Origin: Gonatopus flavifemur
Lineage: Eukaryota > Arthropoda > Insecta > Hymenoptera > Dryinidae
Assembly (NCBI GenBank): GCA_018340375.1
Contig: JAFFJZ010000003.1
Span: forward strand, 28,086,001-28,150,000
Direction: 5' to 3'
DNA: 64,000 bases
Position 1 is the stretch's first letter; the number at the start of each line of letters is the position of its first letter. The translations under genes and the position numbers were made by a program. Below are positions 12,402-23,598 of the stretch, piece by piece. The notes under the pieces are model-generated. The model saw only the letters and a program-made list of their open reading frames with translations. It ran no database searches and was not told where the DNA came from.

Positions 12402-14182
12402 ATGCGCATTTTGCTGCTGCCAAGGAGGTTGTTGCTGTTGTTGATAGCAGCAGCAGCATACGGGAATGCTTTTAATGCGAGCACCGATGCAAATGAAGAT
12501 AAATTGCATCTAAGTTCAAAGAGCCAAGGAAGAGGAGGAGGTGGACAACAGCGGCACCTTACCGAAGATCGCGGACAAGTAATTGCTGGAATGGAGGCTA
12601 GCCTCCTTTCGCTTTTGGGTCTTAATAAGAGGCCAAGACCTGCTCAGGGTGGTCCTACCTACATTCCAGAATCCCTGAAGAAACTTTACTTGCGTCAAAA
12701 TCACATTGGCATCGCGGATATTGCGAAACCTGGACTTCATACGCGATCCGCAAATACCGTCCGATTATTTGCACATATCGGTTGGTGATTTTATGTTACT
12801 TATATCGAATTTAAAGTTCTATCAATATTTGAGGAAACATTTCAAATCTGGTTATTGTTCTCTCAAAACTGTTATATAACATACAAATTCAGATGAGACG
12901 ATGATGAGAAGATAATTGTTGGAATGAAGTTGTTGTCTTCTGTTGTACTGTATCGTTCGTAGTAAATTTTCCGTACTTGCTTCTCTGTCTTTTACCCGCT
13001 GTGGTTGTCGTAATGACGAAGTAGAGAAAGTGGAATGTTGGAACGCGTGGGATACAGTAGAATCAAATTTCATCGAACGGTTATCCATCGTTTGATTCAT
13101 CATTTCAATGATTATTATCATCATTGCAAAATTCCCCTACACTACGAACAATGTGTATGAGAAATATAATAATTGTCGTATACGCTAATCACGATGGTAT
13201 CATTTGTTTTGTTTCAGAGAGCGACGTGGATAACAAATTCCAAAGCCCAAATCGATTCCGTTTGTCGTTTGATTTGAACAGCATCCAGGATGACGAAACC
13301 TTACACGCGGCCGAGTTGAGTCTTTCGCGGATAGCGATATCTACGGACAACGCGAAAACGCAAGGAAATAACAAGAATCAAACAGCAAAGAAATCAAAAC
13401 TCGTACGAATATTAGTTTACGATATAGTGCGCCCGGGTGTAAAAGGCCGCAGCAAACCGATCTTGAGATTGATCGATAGCAAAGTCATAGATTTAAGGAA
13501 AAACGCAAATATTAATTTGGATGTTTATCCAGCTGTGAAGAGATGGCTGGAAGGTGCGAAGACGAAACGATTGTCGGACGAAGATAACAATGAGATACCG
13601 AGAAGAAGAAAGAAACGTTCAGTTCCGAGGGAATACGAAAATCATGGACTTTTGATAGAACTCAAAGGTGATGAGATCGTGAGAAAGGCGGAACACGTGA
13701 GATTTAGACGGAGCGTTGACGAGCAGAGCGATTCCTGGGCTACGAACAAACCGATGCTTTTCACGTACACCGACGATGGCAAGCGCAAAATGGCCTCGGC
13801 GAATCAAATAATGGATCGCCGTGCCCGGCGTGCCGCTTTGAGAAAAAATAGAAGAAAGGACGGTAGAGAAAATTGTCGCCGACATCCTCTGTACGTTGAT
13901 TTTGCGGATGTTGGTTGGAACGATTGGATCGTTGCACCGCCTGGATACGACGCCTTCTACTGTCATGGAGATTGTCCATTTCCTCTCGCTGATCATTTGA
14001 ACTCCACGAATCATGCGATCGTACAAAACTTGGTGTATTCCACGAATCCCAGCATGGTGCCAAAAGCGTGTTGCGTACCCACCGCGTTGAGTTCGATTTC
14101 CATGTTGTATCTTGACGAAGAGAACAAAGTAGTCCTCAAGAACTATCAGGACATGGCAGTATTAGGATGTGGTTGTCGTTAG
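12402..14182 (+). CDS. dpp: decapentaplegic, BMP2/4-type TGF-beta ligand
   Basis: Secreted dorsal-ventral and appendage morphogen precursor acting through BMP receptors. Two coding exons, 12402-12780 and 13218-14182, join in phase 1 (G|AG gives Glu127) to make 447 residues. The exon 1 donor is a weak GTTGGT; reading through hits a stop within two codons, and the join restores the family sequence [12 protein letters not shown]. Residues 1-20 form a hydrophobic signal peptide. The prodomain follows, with basic cleavage sites at 255-260 (RRRKKR), 288-291 (RFRR) and 327-331 (RRARR). The mature C-terminal domain starts at Cys346 and has the seven-cysteine knot (NC, YC, GDC, ACC, GCGC end) and a glycosylation sequon (LNST). 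The ligand is 102 residues from the first Cys, the normal BMP2/4 length. An acceptor at 12352 shows that the 5' UTR is spliced. Identification is very secure; the first-exon boundary is slightly less so. Confidence 0.97.
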
Positions 14183-17100
14183 TTGAACTGTATCTAAATT
14201 ATTTCAAATCTGCCGATTTTCATTTGAATTAGGTACTGATGCGATTGGCCAATCACAAACAATCGGAAGACTGGATTTTTATTTGAATTCATCCTACGAG
14301 GAATGGATCGTGAACAACGAAAGGAGATTGATTGCTCCGTAGTGCGTTCTCGCGCGAGCAGTTTTTGAATAGATAAAGTTACATCGAACGGACGTTGTCC
14401 TTGACGTTGTTGTATTCAAATAAGAACAGATTTTGGTGGAAAGGCTGATGTTGAAAATCCCTAGAGTACGTCGAAGTCATTTGAACGGATGAATGGATGG
14501 ATGGATGTGGTTGTCTTTGATTAAAGGAAATTATAAGGGGGAACCTAGCCGGACTCGAGACATCGTCATTATAAGGTACTTTAGGCCTTGTATGTATCTT
14601 GTATACCGCATTCGATTCGAGTGAATCAATGTATCTCGAGATGTACGGAAGAATTACGTGGGAGTACAGTGATGATACCCTTCAAAAGAACTAATAATAC
14701 CAATTCCGTAAATTCTCTAGATCAAAATCTATAAGTCATTGAGCATTTATAATTAAGTTTTGACGTGATAAATGATTACGTTCAATCAGGTGAAATTTGA
14801 AACAGGTCGTGGTTCAATATCGTCGGGCATTTGAAAATTCTTGAAAACGAACATACATGTATATAGAATAAAATCAAAGGGACTGCCATGAATTTAGTCA
14901 AAAACTTAGTAAGTATAATAAGGATTACTAAGTAACCTCGGAAAGATTTCAACTTCTTAACGATTAACAAACATCGGATTTACATCGCGTATTAGGGGAA
15001 AATAAGTTTAAATGGATTACTGGAACGAGTACGTACGTGCATACGTACAAGTACTCCTACTATAACTTTATTACTACATCCTCCCTGACTTATGAGCGAG
15101 CGAATGGCAAGCAAACCAAGTATTTTATTTTTTCTTGTATTATACGTATGCACACATACAAGCGTGTGTGACGCTGCTGCTTGGCACGTTCTCTATAGAA
15201 TTCCAATAATCAACAAGCTCAACGAGTTATTATACGCTGAATCGCGGTGTAAATATCTCCTTGAACCAATCATACAATTTTTATTAATACGACTGCTAGA
15301 GAAACCGGTATAGATTTATTTAGCTAGCATCAACGGATGTTAAGATCACAAGATTATACGATCAAAAGTAATAAATCTTTTTTCCTCCAAATGTTACAAT
15401 TTTTTCAAATTTATACAATTGTAATTTCAACGAGAATTATTATTCCTCGAAAAAGTCTTTCGAGAAAGGTTTCACGGGTGATATCGCAATCGAAAGATGT
15501 GGTAGACAATGTTTTTTATTCGCGTTCAATATTATGTTACGACTAGTTTGTTGGTTTGTCTTTTTTTCAAATTAGAATGAAAGTTTTTCTTTAATTTCAC
15601 GATTCGGTCGAATCAAACGAAGAATCAAATAAAAAAAACTTTTTTAATTTCGTTGAACCCTTATCTTAGTTGTCAAACCGAATGATAGTTGATATCTTGT
15701 TCTTCGTTGTTACAGCGTTATCGTTATAAAAAGGGTTGAAGCTGAATTTATACATAGAAAAGAAAAAAAACTTGCAAAACTTCTATTCTCCGTGGTTTTT
15801 AAATGAGAAGAGGGTCGTAGGATAATTGTTATATATGACAAGTAAATTGCGCGAAGAAACTACCATGAAATTACCATTCCAAGTATTTATTTTTATTGAA
15901 AATCAAAAATCAAAATTCCCCCTCGAGCGAGGGAATGAAGTAAATATTTTAACAATTTATTTCTCATGACAAGAATGTTGTTATCGAATTTGAAAAAGAT
16001 GAATGTCTCGCAAGATTATATAATAAAAATTATTACACGAGAAGATGGAGCACTTTTATGCCGAAGAACGGCTCGAATTCCAAAAAGTGACTGTATTTTA
16101 TCTTGATATCGAATGAAACGATTGCGTGTAGATTTTTTCTCACGATGTGAACTGTACGAATGTGCTCCATCTTTCCCTACTCGGTTCTTTTTCTCTTTAT
16201 ATAAAAACTACAAGCACAATTGTGAAATATATTTGTAAGCATGTATTTCTCTCTTCTTTGATATGTTTTATTTAAAGATTGACAATACACGGCGATAGTA
16301 GAATATCGTTTTTAATAAGATTTTTAATATTCATCACTGTTAGTGTTGTATGGGAATAAACAAAACTCGATATAAAGTCGAAAAGATTACATATTTATTA
16401 TGTATAAAATAAAATACGCATGAGAAATTTTGGATAATCTGAAATCTTTGGAAAAGATTTTAACAAAGTACAGCCATCACAGCTGTTTTTGCTGTCAATA
16501 TATGCGTCAACGTACACGTTACGTGGATGCGAGAAGAAGCCTTTGAAGAAAAGCCTTATTTATAAACGCCATGAATCTTTGGTGAAAAATCGCGAGTTGA
16601 ATCATTCGCTTCATACCAATGACGAATCGTATGCGCATTTATTTATTATGCACATGAAGAATCTTGCCCCCGAAAATAAATTGTACCTGTTTGAGGATTA
16701 CTATTTATTGTTGCCAAAAGAAAACTAAGAAGCACGTGTATATTTGTACAGAAGTTTATTGTAATAGTTTATATAATGATAAAGATAATTGATCAATTAT
16801 TTGATTATATAAAGGTATTTCAACATGTAAAATGTGTAAAAATAAGTGTACATGATATAGTTGTTCAGGTCTAACAGTGTAAATAAGACGTTTGTAAAGT
16901 ATTTGTACATGTACATTCGATTATGTAGTTACGTCTTATATAATAATTTTACATTGTTTTACAATTTGTATACAAATCGATCGTGTAAATAGTAAATAAA
17001 TTCATTATAATAATTAACAAGTTTTATTTGTAAAAATATTTCTTTGCGAAGTAGAAAGAATGTGAAGATTAACATTTTTTCCCTAATTTTTTTCCAAATA

Positions 17101-17786
17101 GCGGATCTACAGACCATTTTTTAAATTTGCGTAGAAAACGACAGCCGCGATTTTTATCTGAAACGAATAAACGAATCAGTTCCTTAAATTAAACATTGTT
17201 TTTCTCGACATGAATCTCAATCTAGTTGAAATTACGGATTTTTTGAAATAAATAATGAATAGTTGAAATCATATGATGATAAAAAGGTGTATGCAAAATT
17301 TGAGCAAAATCGAATCGATAGTACTCGCGTAGTTTCCTACGCGAAATTGAAAAAATGCAATTCATGGAAAAACGAGTCCAAAGTTTGCACTAAAAAAAAA
17401 CGAATCAAATGTAGAAACTCTTTGAATTAAGAAAGTCATCAACAATCAATCTACGATTCTGGGACCATAAAATCAGATCTTCAACTGCTTTATACAGCTG
17501 GTTTTCATTACAAATCTCTTCTTTTCGTGCTTTGAAACTTTGCAGGGATATTTTCGAGATGTTTTTACATCATTTTATGAAAACAAAATTAATTTTTTCT
17601 TTAAGATTCTAACCACATTAAGAGACTTATTTTTATACCTTTTTAGTCAATCTTTTTGATGGGGAAGAAATTATTGGAATCAATTTAAACCGTCAGGTCA
17701 TTTTATTCATATTTCAAACTATATCTCAGAACTTTTTCCAAGTATTTTTCATCGAAATTTCCAAAGTTATAAGCTATTGTTTACAG
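14183..17786. other. dpp 3' UTR and downstream DNA
   Basis: AT-rich, element-poor sequence. Several AATAAA signals occur. One at 16995-17000 could be a distal cleavage signal, but nothing here decides between them. A 79-residue frame at 16489-16728 has no family resemblance and is treated as chance. The start of this stretch should be dpp 3' UTR. Confidence 0.45.
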
Positions 17787-17927
17787 CCCTGCTTAAAGAA
17801 TCTCATTGCATCGATTGATTCTTATTGATTCCGATGCAGAAAACCGATTCAAACCCATTAAAAATTGATTGTGAATGGGTTTGAATCAGTTTTTCGCATC
17901 GGAATCAATGAGATTCTTCGAGCAGGG
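17787..17927. repeat. foldback element family P copy 1 (141 bp)
   Basis: CCCTGCTTAAAGAATCTCAT at the left and ATGAGATTCTTCGAGCAGGG at the right are inverted. The interior is itself palindromic (GATTCCGATGCAGAAAACCG and complement, AACCCATT/AATGGGTT). A shorter relative lies at 41906-41993. Confidence 0.8.
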
Positions 17928-18578
17928 AGAGCTCTATCGTCAAAGACCACTTTCCACGTACAATGCGCAGATCCCAAATTTCACCTGAAAACAATGAATA
18001 GTGTTTTCCCGATGGATCGAATCAATTTTTAGCTGCGAATATTGGAAACTGAAGAGTTGAGAGTTGTTTGAAAAAAAATCTCAAATGTTTTTCCAAGATT
18101 ACATCCAATTAGTAGATAATTCAATGATAAATAATTATAAATGATGTGAATTATTTCACATTTCAATCCACAATTCCAGCAGTAGTCCTTGTTCTTCATA
18201 AGCATCCCTTGAGAAAAGAGTTCCAGAATTATATATAAACTATACTAAATTATACATTCTAAAAATTTGTTCAAATAGGATGATTCAATTCTATCGTCTT
18301 CTCCAAATTCTTATTTCTACCAGATGTTATAAAATCGAAGAAAACTACTACGATTGTTCCCTTGAAAGCCAAGCACCTGGGAAAAATAGAATATTCTCCT
18401 TTGTCTCAAGATGTTTTTTAAATTGATTGATTAATCGACAAATTTTAACAAAAGTTGTGCGTAAATTATTTCAACAATATTATAAGTAAATAACGGCTTT
18501 ATTAATAATAGTACAGAAAGGTAAAGATCCATGATAAATATCAAATTTTGTAACAAGGAGAAATAAATTCCATATTTG

Positions 18579-21500
18579 TCAGTGCGTTTCTTGTCCGAGG
18601 AGAGATAGTTGTTTTAAAAGTTGTTTTGCATTGATAAAAGTCGTCGAACCATAAATGATTCTTTTGTTAACCCCTCCTCCGCTTCTTTGCTGTAACAAAA
18701 AAAATTTTTCATCAACATTTGTTCGCTCAATATTTTCTGAGCACAGACAAGGACCATAAAACATAGCGATGTCTCTTGTGAAAAACTTTTATCACATCCC
18801 ACTGACTAATTAACACTCAAAAACAGTAAATGACAATTAAAATCCATTGGAATAATCGATTTTCAATAGATTAAAATAAGTTTAAATAATGGTCATTTAC
18901 CTTTGCAAAATTTATATTGAAAGAATTTCTTAACTTGCCTTGACGTAATCAACTAGATTTTGATATTCTATATAATTTCCACCCCCAACGACAAATACAA
19001 TAACTTCTTGAAATACAGATTTATTTTTTGGCATTTGCTCGGAATGTTTCAGCTGTTTTGGATCCAAGTAGCAGTAATCTTCCGTTTGCGAAGATTGTCT
19101 GGATTCCATCAATTCATCGACTATTCTCGTCACAGGTAAATTCTGGAAAATTGAAAGTTCAGTAATCGATACGGTATCAAATGAAAACGTAACCTTACGT
19201 GTTTCTTAACAACTAAATTCTTCACTCCCTCCATCACAAACGAAGATCCTTGATTCATAAGTTTAGAAAACATGCTGACTGTTTTGGTTCCTCCACCTTC
19301 ATAACTGTTTTGAATTTCCGAGATTCTCGTGTAACTCCTAGAAATTAGACAAAATTGAACATAGAATCCGAATGAAGAATTACCGTTTTAGATTTACCTT
19401 AATCTTTTGATGTACATCAAAGCATTCAAATCGCATCCTGCATTCGATAAAGCTGATTCCAATTTACTATACTCTGCCTGCGGAATATTTTTGAATTGAA
19501 CCGATGAATCAAATTTCAAGGGGAGGCTCTCATCTGGCGACCCCAAAATAAGGTGATTTTCTCGAATTTTTTTTTCATGGCAGGAAGTAAATGAAGAATT
19601 CGGGGGTTTTCACACTTGTTAATTGAGTCTTTAAGTACATAAAAAAATTTTTGTCAGTAAAAAAATAATGCCATGGGAATTGCTGATACGCGTTGAAACA
19701 TAATCACCTAAACAACCAGTGATCAATCGAGCGCCACTATAGCACTTACAAAAATGATCAGAAATCAAAAATCCAAAAATTTGTATGAAATATATTATAT
19801 TTGTTGGAGGTTGTACCAATAAAATCAATGAAAAGTTCAAAATTAAAAAAATGACAGACATGCAAACTGTTGGTAGTGTTTTTTCACTTTTTTTCGCTCT
19901 TTAAAGTGCTATAAAAAGAAAAAGAAAAGGTGAATGTCATCTTCATTTAGGTTCATCCTCCAATAAATTCAATCAGCTCCAAAATGCAAAAAAAAGAGTG
20001 ATCCATTCAAAAAACGCCTTTCAAAGTTTTGGGATACGAATCCTTTGACTTGAGAAAACTTTGTCATGTACTTTAAGACTCATTTAATGAGTTTCAAATA
20101 ACTCGAGTTCTTAATTTACTTCCTTCTTGAGAAAAAAAATTCGAGAAAATCACTTGATTTCGGAATTTGCTTGATGAGAATCTCCCCTCAATATTGGAAA
20201 TTATACAACAGTAGTGTACTCACATCCGACATATTTGTACAAAGAGAATATATTATCGCAAGTCGTAATTTATCTTCGGTTGTGCCACAATCTGGATCAC
20301 TAATCGTATCAAGTACACTTTTATCCAAAGTTTGTTTACTCATAATTTTTTCTTCTAATTCAAAGAAAGTGTCAAGACGTCGAGATTTGATGGCATTCAG
20401 TACAGCTGAAATATAACGAATCATTTCTTTGATATGGTTGACTTCCTTTTAGAAACTATAAAACTCTAATTATTGAAATTTTTTTAGAGATGTTGTTTGT
20501 CTCTGAATCTTTACCTGTAGCAATTGTGGTATGCATGTCAATTAAACGTTTCATCTCTAACAATTGTGGGAGCGAATTCACAGCGTTTGTTAATTTCGCT
20601 GTATTATGAGACACCATGGATAACGCCATTTCATTATCGTTATCAATACCCTAGAAAACGAATGATATAGGAAAGAACGATAATCAATGATTTTTAATAC
20701 AAATATCTTGAAAATGTTGGTACCATAGAAGATTTCAATTTTTTAACTTCTTCCTCTTGACTTCGATAGTGTTCTAATTCCTCTTGTATAGCTTCGGCCA
20801 CTCTGGGAAAAGGGCTGCCTTTGTGCTGGCACCAAAACTTATCTTTATTGTCAAGCTCGTAAGCACGAGTTTTAGAGCGCGTCCCCCCAGCTGGAGATCG
20901 TCCTACGTTCTCTTCTACGACTAATCTATTCAAAGCCATGTCCAAAACGTCGTGAGCCAACGCTTGATACGTCCATGTATGATGCAGAGGCGTAGCCATA
21001 TCTATATTACGATCCAAAACAATCAGTAAAGGTCTCTGGAAACTGAACAAAAATTTTCACTGCTCTGTTATGAAATCATGTAAGGGTGGTGATATGATCT
21101 ACCTGTAATGCGCGGCCGACAAGGATTCACCTTCGAACAAATTGTTTCTCGCATCCCAAACATTGTCTCTCAATTTTTTGTCTATCATTTTTGCAACCAT
21201 TTCTGCAGCATTTCCTCTGGGACAACGAATGATCGGAACTGCCCCGAGAGTAACGAATACGGAGAATAAACTGTCCACGATAGTCTCCATAACGGATTCT
21301 ATCTCGCTATCTTTGACTTCGCCTTTGTTGATCGCTAAAGTAGGATTTATCAGTTTGAGATAAGTGCAAGGTTCTTTTATGAAAATATATACCATGACGA
21401 CTTACCATGATATGATATGAGATCACTATTTTGATGCCGCAAAATAAATAAATCATCCTCCAATGATATAAAATTCAAATATTGATCAAATACCTGCAAA

Positions 21501-22174
21501 GGAAGTTTAATTCTTATTATTTGGAAGTTTTATCTCACCGAGAGCAAATAATATCCCTATTTGGGTGTTGTATTGGAATTATTTGGTATTATTCGGTTAA
21601 AAGAATTATCAACTCACTTTGTGAACATTAGCAACAGCACCTGCGAGTAAAGCGGCAGTAGCTAAATCTTCCATTTTTTGCCTAGGTATAGGAGATATGA
21701 AATTCAGATGATAAATATCGTAGAGTCCATTTTGTAAATCTTGGCCAATGCGACCTATATTCTCATCCGTTGGCGCACAAAAGTAGATTGCTGGCACTTC
21801 AGGGATATGATCCCTATCCGAATGTAATTGCCTGAATGTTCGTAAGAATAATAAGTGAATAATTTCATGTATGGAAATCTCGATACATCACGTGTGAAAG
21901 GTAAATTTACATATGGAGTGTGATACCAAGTTCTCGCAACTCTTTGACAGATATCAAAGGCGATATGATATCTTGACCCAGTCTATCGTAAATTAAAACC
22001 TTCCAAGTAGGTACAGCTTCTTCGATTTTAGCTTCTGGTTGATTTAAATTCAACATTTGTTTGAGAGCATCTGTAAAAACACGTGAGTAAAGTAGTAGAA
22101 AGAAAGAACAGATAAATAAATAAAGTAAATAATACACATGGCATACTTATTTGTTTATTTCGAAGGGTCATCAT
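18579..22174 (-). CDS. Sly1: Sly1 / SCFD1 Sec1-Munc18 family protein
   Basis: SM-family protein that binds syntaxin-5 type SNAREs and promotes ER-Golgi vesicle fusion. I place 12 coding exons (minus strand): 22174-22147, 22070-21911, 21831-21618, 21493-21406, 21334-21103, 21042-20724, 20650-20515, 20405-20224, 19477-19398, 19337-19199, 19142-18939 and 18689-18579. All junction phases agree and give 630 residues, close to the usual length of about 640. Landmarks are WKVLIYDRLGQDIISPL, the LHSDRDHIPEVPAIYF region, TLGAVPIIRC, RPLLIVLDRNIDMATPLHHT, ISDPDCGTTEDKLRL, and FVVGGGNYIEYQNLVDYV near the C terminus. Eleven introns use GT-AG or close variants; the last begins GC (AAG|GCAAGT). The intron after exon 8 carries a 669-bp repeat. 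Two ATGs lie in tandem at the start; the second may be the used one. Identification by family resemblance is very strong. Confidence 0.95.
19520..20188 (-). mobile_element. non-autonomous TIR element family U copy 1, in Sly1 intron
   Basis: Terminal inverted repeats of about 50-60 bp (left AAGGGGAGGCTCTCATCTGG, right GATGAGAATCTCCCCTC). Its interior matches the element at 63254-63957 in the opposite orientation, including an open stretch read as VCMSVIFLILxFS. That shared frame is interrupted and hydrophobic and is not claimed as a gene. It lies entirely within the Sly1 intron between exons 8 and 9. Confidence 0.75.
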
Positions 22175-23587
22175 GGTGATGACAAGTACAGAGTCCAAAT
22201 CTGAGAAATACTGGGTTATTACGATAAATCTGGATTTTTATAAAAACAACTGATCTTATAATCTAATATTTTCATTTATAAGATTGATACAATGTGATGA
22301 CAGCAATCACTGATGACAGGTCGGAATAATAAGTGTATCTAAATTTCTTCAGATGTCACTACACGAACACTGATGTCATAGAATGCACAGTGAAATGTAT
22401 AGAAAGAACGTAAAAGACCACCACGTCAAAGGTAGATTATTGAAAAAAAAATTGAGTCGTATAAAATTTGTTGCGATAGAAAGTGTATAACGTGGCGATT
22501 AAATGTGTGTACACACATGCATATGCGTTCATCTATGTGTGTATACTATATCATCACTTATATAAATTACGTGTAATTAGCTTTTTCTTTATTCAATTAT
22601 TCCTTTCTTTCGTTAGAACGGCTGTTTTCAAAAATATTAAATTATGTACACTATTTAAACGGAGTAAACGGAATTTCAATGAACACTTTCATTATTTTCC
22701 AACAAATTTGAATAAAATTTGTATGGATATGTAAAGAAAATTTTAAATTCCCCATCGCTGTAGTCTTTTGTAATCAACAATCTCATTGGTCGGTGGGAAT
22801 CTTTTCACCAATGAGAGATATACTTCTTCTACAGCCTCATTCACATTCTTGAAAAAACTACCACAATCAAGCACAAGTTAAAATGAAGTTTCTATCGAAA
22901 AATATATCACATATTTCATATTTATTATTCCGAAATCACAATATTTTATCGTAATTGTATTCTATACAGAGGATTGATTTAATTTTTTTTAAATTTGTAG
23001 GTTATGAAATCACGGGAAGTCGATACTCCAGTCCTATTGTATCATAATTGTGTCTTCCGGTTGAATTATCTGTCTTTTCGTCCAGTATCGTGTGATCCAA
23101 AGGTACGGTTCCAGTTAATCGTTATACAAATCAAAATATTATCCTTCTCTCAATGATTTTTATTCAAACGGGATTCGATACGATGTGAATTGTGCAGGAT
23201 TTTACACATTTTTTAATCAATTTCAAGTATAGAAATCTTTGCAACGCGTGTATCGAGTGTTCAAGAATCAACCTAACCTCAAATAATAACGTGTCGTTTG
23301 TTTCATACTTCACTCATTTTATTTTTTTTGTAATAATTTTTAGTTCAGTGTAATCACTTGCAAAGCATCACAATTTTTTGTGTGTTGACAAAAATCGAAA
23401 GTTCTATATCCTTTCTAACAAAATTCACATGAAATTGTAATGTTGACAAAGTATGATACGATGAAGTCTTGCTATTCTCATTTATACTTTGGTTTGGAAA
23501 GAACAACAGTTATTCGAGCAAATTTTTGCTAGTATCTTTTTTAATGCAAATTCAATCAGGTTAACAACCAATGATATTATGTTTCAG
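22175..23587. promoter_or_regulatory. divergent Sly1-FAU intergenic region with FAU 5' UTR
   Basis: Separates the start codon of Sly1 (minus) from the coding exons of FAU (plus). FAU coding starts in an exon whose acceptor (TTATGTTTCAG) ends at 23587, so FAU has a non-coding first exon somewhere here. A donor-like AAG|GTACGG near 23101 is one candidate for its end. A paired CCAAT motif lies at 22781-22816. TSSs are not resolved. Confidence 0.5.
22781..22816. promoter_or_regulatory. inverted pair of CCAAT boxes
   Basis: TCTCATTGGT (22781-22790) and ACCAATGAGA (22807-22816) are perfect 10-bp inverted copies separated by 16 bp, each holding a CCAAT core. Their position between divergent housekeeping genes makes NF-Y binding plausible. 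This is inference from motif and location only. Confidence 0.45.
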
Positions 23588-23598
23588 ATTCTGCCAAC

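Noticed and set aside
12402..12788. Separate 128-residue protein ending at 12788
   Set aside because: It is dpp exon 1 read into the intron; the family sequence continues in the next exon in phase.
13619..14063. Minus-strand open frames of 100-135 residues opposite dpp
   Set aside because: Shadows of the dpp coding exon with no family resemblance.
16489..16728. 79-residue frame downstream of dpp
   Set aside because: No recognised motif, no splice or promoter context; likely chance in dpp 3' flank.
18914..18945. Ordinary GT donor alternatives for the last Sly1 intron (GTTAAG or GTCAAG)
   Set aside because: GTTAAG gives the wrong phase with the first acceptor, and GTCAAG drops conserved residues; the GC donor fits phase and protein best.
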